From Cupriavidus necator A5-1 (GTDB lineage Bacteria; Pseudomonadota; Gammaproteobacteria; Burkholderiales; Burkholderiaceae): 64,000 bases of DNA. The position numbers and the translations under genes are program-made. Location: positions 1,922,001 through 1,986,000 of the forward strand of contig NZ_JQLI01000008.1 in NCBI RefSeq assembly GCF_000744095.1. Reading direction: 5' to 3'. Positions 55,742 through 62,163 of this stretch are shown here, piece after piece. How positions within the stretch are numbered: position 1 is the stretch's first letter; each line of letters opens with the position of its first letter. Below the pieces are notes generated by a model. The model was not told the origin of the DNA. It saw only the letters and a program-made list of their open reading frames with translations, and did no database searches.

Positions 55742-56131
55742 ATGGCCGTCGGCGCACACCTGCGCCAGTGGGCGCGCGGGCTCAAGGCGAGCCTGCTGAC
55801 GCTGTGGTTCTGCAGCCGCCACCCCGGTACGCCCCGGGCGGCGCGGCTGCTGGGCGCGCTGGTGGTGGCCTATGCCTTCAGCCCGATCGACCTGATCCCG
55901 GATTTCATCCCGGTGCTGGGCTATGTCGATGACGTGCTGCTGGTACCGCTGGGCATCTGGCTGACGTTGCGGATGGTTCCGGTGGCGGTGAAGGATGAAT
56001 GCCGCAGCCGGGCCGATGCATGGCAGGCGACGCATGCAAAACGGCCGCGCAATCGCGCGGCCGCCGTGGTCATCGTGCTGGTGTGGGTAGTGCTGGCCTG
56101 GCTGGCGTGGCGCTGGCTGGCGCCCGCCTAG
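55742..56131 (+). CDS. DUF1232 (YkvA-like) membrane protein
   Basis: A 129-residue protein with the DUF1232 core ARLLGALVVAYAFSPIDLIPDFIPVLGYVDDVLLVPLGIWL, plus a C-terminal hydrophobic helix. Function unknown. It ends the plus-strand run and its last 4 bases overlap the convergent egtB stop region. Confidence 0.88.
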   Translation: MAVGAHLRQWARGLKASLLTLWFCSRHPGTPRAARLLGALVVAYAFSPIDLIPDFIPVLGYVDDVLLVPLGIWLTLRMVPVAVKDECRSRADAWQATHAKRPRNRAAAVVIVLVWVVLAWLAWRWLAPA

Positions 56132-57417
56132 ACATCGTCCGCCAGCCGCACCCCGGTGAACTGCCAGCGCTGGTGCGGATAGAAGAAGTTGCGGTACGTC
56201 GCCCGGATATGCGATTCCGGCGTGACGCACGACCCGCCGCGCAGCACCATCTGGCCGCTCATGAACTTGCCGTTGTACTCGCCCACCGCGCCCGCCCTGG
56301 GGCGGAAGCCCGGGTATGGCAGGAAAGCACTGCCGGTCCATTCCCACACATCGCCGAACATCTGGCGCAGCACGCCCGAGGTGCTCTGCCGGTCCGGCAG
56401 CGGCCGCAGCGCGCGCCCCTCGACAAAATTCCCCGTCGCCGGCAGGCTGCGCGCCGCATGCTCCCATTCCGCCTCGGTCGGCAGCCGGCGTTCGGCCCAG
56501 CGCGCAAAGGCCTCCGCCTCGTAGAAGCTGACATGCGTCACCGGGCTGTCCGGGTCGACCGGATGCATGCCGCGCAGCGTCATCTGCCACCAGGTGCCTT
56601 CGCGCGCCTCCCAGTAGAGCGGGGCCTGGATGCCTTGCTCGCACACCCAGCGCCAGCCGTCCGACAGCCACAGGCCCCCGGTCTGGTAGCCGCCGTCCTC
56701 GATAAACTCGAACCATTGCCGGTTGCTGACCGGATGCGAGCACAGCAGGAACGGCTGCAGGTAGACCTTGTGGCGCGGCCCTTCGCAGTCGAAAGCAAAG
56801 TCCTCGCCGCCATGGCCGATCTCGACCACGCCGCCGTCAAAGCCGATCCAGTCCGGCGCGGGCCGCGGGTCGGCGATCACCGGCGCGGTCAGCTCCGGCG
56901 CGAAGGCGGGGCGCAGCGGGTTCTGCGCGAACAGGTGCAGGATGTCGGTCAGCAGCAGTTCCTGGTGCTGCTGTTCATGTTGCAGGCCGAGCGTGATCAG
57001 CGCCGCTTCATCGTCGGTCTGGGCCTTGCCCAGCAGCGACATCATCGAATCGTCCACGCCCTCGCGGTAGGCCAGCACCTCGTCCAGCGAGGGGCGGCTG
57101 AGCAGCCCGCGCTGCGGGCGCGGGTGGCGCGGGCCGACGGCCTCGTAGTAGGAGTTGAACAGGTAGCGGTAGTCCGGGTCCACCGGCTCGTAATCGGGGA
57201 TGCGGGCGGCCAGCACGAATTCCTCGAAGAACCACGTGGTATGCGCCAGGTGCCACTTTGCCGGGCTGGCGTCGTCCATCGACTGCACGGTGGCATCGGC
57301 ATCGGACAGGTCGGCCACCATCGCTTCGGTGGCGGCGCGTACATGGCGATACTGCGAAAGCAGGGCGGGTTCGTGCGGGGGATGGACGGCGGCGGCGGGC
57401 AACAGGGCTGAAGTCAT
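56128..57417 (-). CDS. egtB: Hercynine sulfoxide synthase (EgtB-type), ergothioneine biosynthesis
   Basis: A 429-residue two-domain enzyme. The N-terminal DinB-like domain carries iron ligands in KWHLAHTTWFFEEF and the HxxxHxE motif in LGLQHEQQHQELLLTDIL. The C-terminal formylglycine-generating-enzyme-like domain has RRLPTEAEWEHAAR, GDVWEWTGSAFLPYPGF, and VLRGGSCVTPESHIRATYRNFF. It joins hercynine and a thiol with O2. The partner methyltransferase EgtD is not in the window. No SD is obvious at ATG 57417. Confidence 0.92.
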   Translation of the reverse strand: MTSALLPAAAVHPPHEPALLSQYRHVRAATEAMVADLSDADATVQSMDDASPAKWHLAHTTWFFEEFVLAARIPDYEPVDPDYRYLFNSYYEAVGPRHPRPQRGLLSRPSLDEVLAYREGVDDSMMSLLGKAQTDDEAALITLGLQHEQQHQELLLTDILHLFAQNPLRPAFAPELTAPVIADPRPAPDWIGFDGGVVEIGHGGEDFAFDCEGPRHKVYLQPFLLCSHPVSNRQWFEFIEDGGYQTGGLWLSDGWRWVCEQGIQAPLYWEAREGTWWQMTLRGMHPVDPDSPVTHVSFYEAEAFARWAERRLPTEAEWEHAARSLPATGNFVEGRALRPLPDRQSTSGVLRQMFGDVWEWTGSAFLPYPGFRPRAGAVGEYNGKFMSGQMVLRGGSCVTPESHIRATYRNFFYPHQRWQFTGVRLADDV

Positions 57418-57612
57418 GCGGGCTCCCGGAGGTGGATCGGTCGATGACTGCAGGCGGCCTGCCAGCCCGGGCTTGCGCCCTGCGCCAGCGCGCCGCCCAT
57501 GGCACGCGGGGCGCCGTAGCGCCCCGATCCATCATAGACCTGATCTGTCCCCGGAGCGAGCCGGCGCCGTCCTACAGCGCCGGCCGCTAGCGGGGCAGCC
57601 CGTCAACCGCGA

Positions 57613-58236
57613 TCAGGCGGCGGCCAGGCGGCTGGCGTCGTTCAGCGCCGCGATCTCGGTGCGGGCGCTGGCCAGGCCGGCTTCGCGGAACTGCGGACCC
57701 ATGGCCAGGCCGTGGGCGCGCACGTAGGTGATGTCGGTGATGCCGAGGAAGCGGAACACCACGTCGACAGTCTTCTCGTGCAGGTCCAGCTCATTGGCAT
57801 CTTGGCGCACGCCGCCGCGCGACGACACCACGATCAGGCGCTTGCCGCCGGCCAGGCCCACCGGGCCGTTCTCGGTGTACGTGAAGGTGCGGCCGGCTTG
57901 CGCAATGCGGTCAATCCAGGCCTTGAGCTGGCTTGGGATGCCGAAGTTGTACTGCGGCACGCCCACCACCAGCACGTCGGCGGCCAGGAACTCAGCCAGC
58001 CATTGCTCGGTGCGCTGCAGCTCGGCTTCCTGCGCGGCGTTCAGGCCGTCCTTGGGGCCGCCCAGCACGGGCAGCAGGTTGCCCGACAGGTGCGCCGGCG
58101 CGTCCGTGTCCAGGTCACGCACGGTCACGGTGGCGCCCGGGTTGGCGGCGACCAGGTCGGCCACCACGCTGGCGGTCAGGCTGCGCGAAACGGAGTTGTC
58201 GCCGAGGACGCTGGAATCGATCTGCAGGATGTTCAT
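57613..58236 (-). CDS. azoR: FMN-dependent NADH-azoreductase
   Basis: A 207-residue flavodoxin-like quinone/azo reductase. FMN-binding regions are ILQIDSSVLGDNSVSRSLT, VVGVPQYNFGIPSQLKAWIDRI, and VVSSRGGVRQ. The start ATG 58236 has AGAAAGA upstream and gives the family N-terminus. It is divergent from a LysR-type regulator at 58407, the usual arrangement for LysR control. It likely detoxifies quinones or azo compounds. Confidence 0.94.
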   Translation of the reverse strand: MNILQIDSSVLGDNSVSRSLTASVVADLVAANPGATVTVRDLDTDAPAHLSGNLLPVLGGPKDGLNAAQEAELQRTEQWLAEFLAADVLVVGVPQYNFGIPSQLKAWIDRIAQAGRTFTYTENGPVGLAGGKRLIVVSSRGGVRQDANELDLHEKTVDVVFRFLGITDITYVRAHGLAMGPQFREAGLASARTEIAALNDASRLAAA

Positions 58237-58286
58237 GTCTTTCTCCACAAGGGGCGGTTGCGATGGATGAAAGATACTGGCTGGCC

Positions 58287-58343
58287 ATTGGTATCGGTAG
58301 TGAGGCAAAATGCAAAGGATTGTTCTACCGATGCAACGCCAAT
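58287..58343. promoter_or_regulatory. Inverted repeat in the azoR-lysR divergent region
   Basis: ATCGGTAG (58293-58300) and CTACCGAT (58325-58332) form a perfect inverted repeat with 24 bases between. The outer ATTGG (58287) and CCAAT (58339) extend the symmetry. The size and position suit a LysR tetramer site controlling azoR. Confidence 0.5.
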
Positions 58344-58406
58344 CTGGCGGGTATTACGGCCATCCTCCTGCCAGACAAGCCCTGCGCGGTGATCCCGGAG
58401 CCTTTC

Positions 58407-59354
58407 ATGCAAGACCTTAACGACCTGTCCCTGTTCGCCCAGGTGGTCGAACACGGCAGCTTTTCCGCCGCCAGCCGCGCCACCGGCGTGCCCAAGTCGC
58501 GGTTGAGCCGGCGCATTGCCCAGCTCGAGCGTGACCTGGGTGTGCAGCTGTTGCGCCGAACCACGCGCCAGGTGCGCGTGACGCCGCTTGGCGAGTCCTT
58601 CTACGAACGCTGCCGCGCCATGCTCAACGAGGCCGAGGCCGCCCGCGAAGTCATCGAGCAGGCGCGCGAACAGCCCGGCGGCGACCTGCGGGTGAGCTGC
58701 CCGGTTGGCGTCGCCCAGAACCTGCTGGCGCCGGCCATCGGCCTGTTCATGCGCGCCAACCCGGCGGTGCGGATCGAACTCGAAGCCACCAACCGGCGCG
58801 TGGACGTGATCGGCGAGGGCTTCGACGTGGCGCTGCGTGTGCGCGACGTGATGGAAGACTCCAGCCTGGTGGTGCGCACCTTCGGCGAAAGCCAGGTGAT
58901 GCTGGTGGCCAGCCCCGCGCTGCTCGACAGCATCGGCCGGCCGCGCACCGCGCAGGCGCTGGACGGCATGCCGGGCGTGGGCCAGAAGCCGCACGACGGC
59001 AAGCATGTCTGGACGCTGCGCAGCAAGACCGGCGAATCGGTCCAGATCGCCTACGACCCGCGCCTGATCACCGATGAATTCGCGCTGCTGCGCGAGGCGG
59101 CGATCGCCGGCGTCGGCGTCGCGATGCTGCCGCGCATGTATTGCCGCGAGGCGCTGGAGAACGGCGAGCTGGAGCTGGTGCTGCCGCAGTACGAGATGCC
59201 GGTCGGCACGCTGCACGCGGTGTTCCCGTCGCGCAAGGGCGTGACGCCGGCCACCCGGCGCTTCCTGGATTTTCTCGGCGAAGTCCTGCCCGAGTGTGTG
59301 CAAAAGGTCGGCATGCACGAGCCGCGGCAGCCGGCAATGCATCGGGTGGTGTAG
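58407..59354 (+). CDS. LysR-family transcriptional regulator
   Basis: A 315-residue regulator. The winged-helix N-terminus reads LSLFAQVVEHGSFSAASRATGVPKSRLSRRIAQLERDLG. The effector domain begins near residue 90 (DLRVSCPVGVAQNLLAPAI), with the DVALRVRD segment. It is divergent from azoR and probably regulates it, perhaps in response to quinone or electrophile stress. ATG 58407 fits the family start; the frame open upstream lacks the domain. Confidence 0.93.
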   Translation: MQDLNDLSLFAQVVEHGSFSAASRATGVPKSRLSRRIAQLERDLGVQLLRRTTRQVRVTPLGESFYERCRAMLNEAEAAREVIEQAREQPGGDLRVSCPVGVAQNLLAPAIGLFMRANPAVRIELEATNRRVDVIGEGFDVALRVRDVMEDSSLVVRTFGESQVMLVASPALLDSIGRPRTAQALDGMPGVGQKPHDGKHVWTLRSKTGESVQIAYDPRLITDEFALLREAAIAGVGVAMLPRMYCREALENGELELVLPQYEMPVGTLHAVFPSRKGVTPATRRFLDFLGEVLPECVQKVGMHEPRQPAMHRVV

Positions 59355-59431
59355 CGCGACGCATGGCGCGGCGGCATTGGCAAGGTGGTGCCCTCGCCGC
59401 ATCCGGGGAAGCGCTTGTCTGATCCCTGCGG

Positions 59432-59492
59432 CTTTACCTTCACGCCGCCTCGCACTAAGGTACATGGGCGGACGCTGCGCGTGAGGGTAAAG
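59432..59492. repeat. Long imperfect inverted repeat upstream of the DoxX gene
   Basis: CTTTACCTTCACGC (59432-59445) and GCGTGAGGGTAAAG (59479-59492) match as inverted arms at 13 of 14 positions with 33 bases between. It is in the 212-base gap between lysR and doxX. It could be an operator or the ends of a small decayed element. Confidence 0.45.
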
Positions 59493-59567
59493 GCGCATGG
59501 CTGTGGCCATTACCGGCCAGAGCCTGTCCCGCTGGATTTCGGCATTTAACTCGGCAAGGAGAATGGC

Positions 59568-59987
59568 ATGGGTGGCTCTCAGGGTTCCCAGGACTTGGGC
59601 AAGGCGCTGCTGCGCATCGTGCTTGGCGCGCTGATCCTGCTGCACGGGATCGCCAAGCTGACTGGCGCATCCGGCATCGGCTTCGTGGCGAAGGTGGCCG
59701 CGGGCGCGGGGCTGCCGGAATGGGTTGCCTACGGTGTCTATATTGGGGAAGTGGTGGCGCCGATCCTGCTGATCATCGGGTTGTGGAGCCGGCTGGCGGC
59801 GGTGATCGTCGCCATCAACATGCTGTTTGCGCTGGCGCTGGTGCACAGCAAGCAGTTCGGCATGCTGGCCGATACCGGCGGCTGGGCGCTGGAGCTGCAG
59901 GGCATGTATCTGGGCGCGGCCCTGGCAGTGGCACTGCTGGGCGCCGGCCGGCTCAGCGTGGGTGGTCTCAACGGCAAGCTGAACTAG
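59568..59987 (+). CDS. DoxX family membrane protein
   Basis: A 139-residue protein with four hydrophobic helices and the DoxX core KALLRIVLGALILLHGIAKLTG and AYGVYIGEVVAPILLIIGLWSRLAAVIVAINMLFALALVH. DoxX-type proteins are linked to membrane redox or detoxification complexes, but the role here is unknown. AAGGAG lies 7 bases before the ATG. Confidence 0.9.
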   Translation: MGGSQGSQDLGKALLRIVLGALILLHGIAKLTGASGIGFVAKVAAGAGLPEWVAYGVYIGEVVAPILLIIGLWSRLAAVIVAINMLFALALVHSKQFGMLADTGGWALELQGMYLGAALAVALLGAGRLSVGGLNGKLN

Positions 59988-60111
59988 TCCGCCGGCTTGC
60001 CGCAGTCCACGGCGCCGCAGCGCGTCCCGGCGCCGCCGACGATGACGGACTGAAGATGACGGACTGCAAGGGCTGCGCCCGCGCGCGGGTGCGGCCTCAC
60101 GGGGGTGTATC

Positions 60112-60681
60112 GTGAAATCCTTCCGGCTGTTGTGCCCGGCGCTGGCCGTGGCGGTACTGACCCTGGCGGGCTGTGCCAGCGTGCCCGACATCAAGACCGA
60201 CTACAGCCGCACCACCAACTTCAGCGCCTACCGCAGCTTCGGCTTTGTCGACAACCCCGGCACCGACCGGCAGGGCTACGAAAGCCTGACCACCCAGTAC
60301 CTGAAGTCCGCCGTGCATCGTGAGATGGACGCGCGCGGCTACCGCTACGCGGCGCAGTCGCCCGACCTGCTGGTCAACTTCAATACGCAGCTGCAGGAGA
60401 AGGTGCAGGTCAGCCCGTCGCCGGCGCCGATGATGGGCTACTACGGCTATCGAGGCGGCCTCTATGCGCCCTGGCCCGGCTACGGCTTCTACAACGACGT
60501 CTACACCTACACCGAAGGCACGCTCAATATCGACCTGGTCGACCGCAGGGAAAAGAAGCTGGTGTGGGAAGGCGTGGCGGTGGGCAGCGTCAATGCGCGC
60601 GACCAGGCCAACGCGCAGCAGCGTATTGACAAGGTGGTGGCGCAGATCTTCGCCAAGTACCCGTTCCGCGCCGGGCAGTAG
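60112..60681 (+). CDS. DUF4136 lipoprotein
   Basis: A 189-residue lipoprotein. The signal peptide has a lipobox LAGC (~residues 18-21), so lipidation at Cys21 is expected. The DUF4136 core follows (YSRTTNFSAYRSFGFVDNPG ... LVDRREKKLVWEGVAVGSV), with a Tyr/Gly-rich centre (YYGYRGGLYAPWPGYGFYND). The start is GTG 60112. Envelope location; role unknown. Confidence 0.9.
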   Translation: MKSFRLLCPALAVAVLTLAGCASVPDIKTDYSRTTNFSAYRSFGFVDNPGTDRQGYESLTTQYLKSAVHREMDARGYRYAAQSPDLLVNFNTQLQEKVQVSPSPAPMMGYYGYRGGLYAPWPGYGFYNDVYTYTEGTLNIDLVDRREKKLVWEGVAVGSVNARDQANAQQRIDKVVAQIFAKYPFRAGQ

Positions 60682-60699
60682 CGACGGGCTTGCTACCGG

Positions 60700-61920
60700 C
60701 TAGGCCGGCGGCACCGCGCGGTCGATGGCATCGGCGACGAAGGCCTCCACCGGCTTGGGCGCCGACCACAGGTAGCCCTGGCCAAGGGGGCAGCGCAGCG
60801 CCACCAGCGCGCCGCGCTGCGCGTCGGTCTCGACGCCTTCGGCCACGCATTCCAGCCCCAGGTCCAGGGCCATGCCGATCATGCTGCGGCAGATGGCGGC
60901 GCGCGGGCCGGGGCGGTCGATCTCGGCCACGAAGGAACGGTCGAGCTTCAGCTGCGTGAAGGGCAGGTCCGCCAGCAGCTTGAGCGTGGCGATGCCGACC
61001 CCGAAATCGTCGATGGCCACGCCGTAGCCCATCAGCCGCAGTCGGTTCATGGCGACCGACAGCGCCAGCGGGTCGGGCACCGGGTGGCCTTCGGTCAGTT
61101 CCACCGTCAGCGTCTGGCGCGGCACGCCGCTGATGCCCACCAGCGCGTCGAACTGCTCCACCACGCCGGGCCGGCACAGGGTTTGTGCCGAGGCATTGAT
61201 GCTCAGCGGGATCTCGATGCCCGCCGCGCGCAGGCGCTGCTGCGCCTGCAGGCATTGCTGCGCGACGAAGAAGAACACCGGGTCGGCCGCGTCCAGCGCT
61301 TCCAGCCGCGGGATAAACTGGTCCGGCTGCATCAGCCCGTGCCCGGGATGGCGCCAGCGCACCAGCGCCTCGGCCCCGGCCAGCCGGCCGCTGGCGATGT
61401 CGTGCTGGGATTGCAGCATGACCAGCAGCCCGTCGCCGGAGCGCGCGGCGGCGAGCAGCTCGGCGTCGTCGGGCGACCGGGCGGGCGCGGCCGCCGCGCC
61501 GGCGGGTTCGTGCACCAGCGCGCCGGAAAGGATCTCTTCCACCGCATCGCGCGACAGCGGCTTGCGCAGCGCATGCACGCGCGCGATGCCGGCGGCATGC
61601 GCGAGCCCGCGGTTCGATTCCAGGATGTCTTCGGTCAGCGCCGTGACCCATACCCACGTTGGCGGCGTCCCGGCAAAGGCGCGCGGGCCGCGCGCATGCA
61701 GCTCGGCAATCAGCTCGGGGCCGTTGCCGCCGGGCATCTCGATATCGCAGAACACCACGTCAAAGCGCTCCCGGCCGAGGATCTCGGCCGCCTGCGTGCC
61801 GTTTTCCGCGGACACCACCGCCTGCACGCCCAGTTGGTGCAGCAGCCCTTCGGCCACGACCCGCTGGAGCGGATGGTCTTCAACGACGAGGATGCGCAGG
61901 CTGGCGTAGCGGATCGGCAT
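60700..61920 (-). CDS. Response regulator with EAL domain (REC-EAL, RocR-like)
   Basis: A 406-residue protein. The REC domain (~1-130) has the acidic pair in ILVVEDHPLQR, the phosphoacceptor in VVFCDIEMPGGNG, and the conserved Lys in LRKP. A linker leads to an EAL phosphodiesterase domain (AEALVRWRHPG, LSINASAQ, IDDFGVGIATL, LKLDRSF, CVAEGVET, QGYLWSAP) with all catalytic motifs. It probably hydrolyses cyclic di-GMP under two-component control. No sensor kinase is adjacent. The start is uncertain: ATG 61920 fits the REC fold, and ATG 61998 would add 26 residues. Confidence 0.92.
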   Translation of the reverse strand: MPIRYASLRILVVEDHPLQRVVAEGLLHQLGVQAVVSAENGTQAAEILGRERFDVVFCDIEMPGGNGPELIAELHARGPRAFAGTPPTWVWVTALTEDILESNRGLAHAAGIARVHALRKPLSRDAVEEILSGALVHEPAGAAAAPARSPDDAELLAAARSGDGLLVMLQSQHDIASGRLAGAEALVRWRHPGHGLMQPDQFIPRLEALDAADPVFFFVAQQCLQAQQRLRAAGIEIPLSINASAQTLCRPGVVEQFDALVGISGVPRQTLTVELTEGHPVPDPLALSVAMNRLRLMGYGVAIDDFGVGIATLKLLADLPFTQLKLDRSFVAEIDRPGPRAAICRSMIGMALDLGLECVAEGVETDAQRGALVALRCPLGQGYLWSAPKPVEAFVADAIDRAVPPA

Positions 61921-62132
61921 GGGGAGGGCGGGCACCGGGGCGCGCTGGAATGCGGTTGTGGTGTGGTCGCGTGTAGTCGGACGCGGGGATTGCCCCATGG
62001 TAGCGCCGCACGGCGGAGCGAACCATCGACTGGCGCCGGGTTTGTCATGCTGCCTCGTGGAAAACACGCATCAGATGCACGGCGTTACGAATATTTGCGC
62101 TTTCCGACCCAATGGCTGCCTGCCATAACCGC

Positions 62133-62138
62133 TACAAT
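62133..62138 (+). promoter_or_regulatory. Possible -10 box of the FtsK-like gene
   Basis: TACAAT, 26 bases before the ATG, in the 240-base divergent gap between the REC-EAL gene and the FtsK-like gene. No good -35 box is seen at 16-18 bases, so this is tentative. Confidence 0.25.
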
Positions 62139-62163
62139 CGCTGCCCGTAGTTTTGAACATGGC

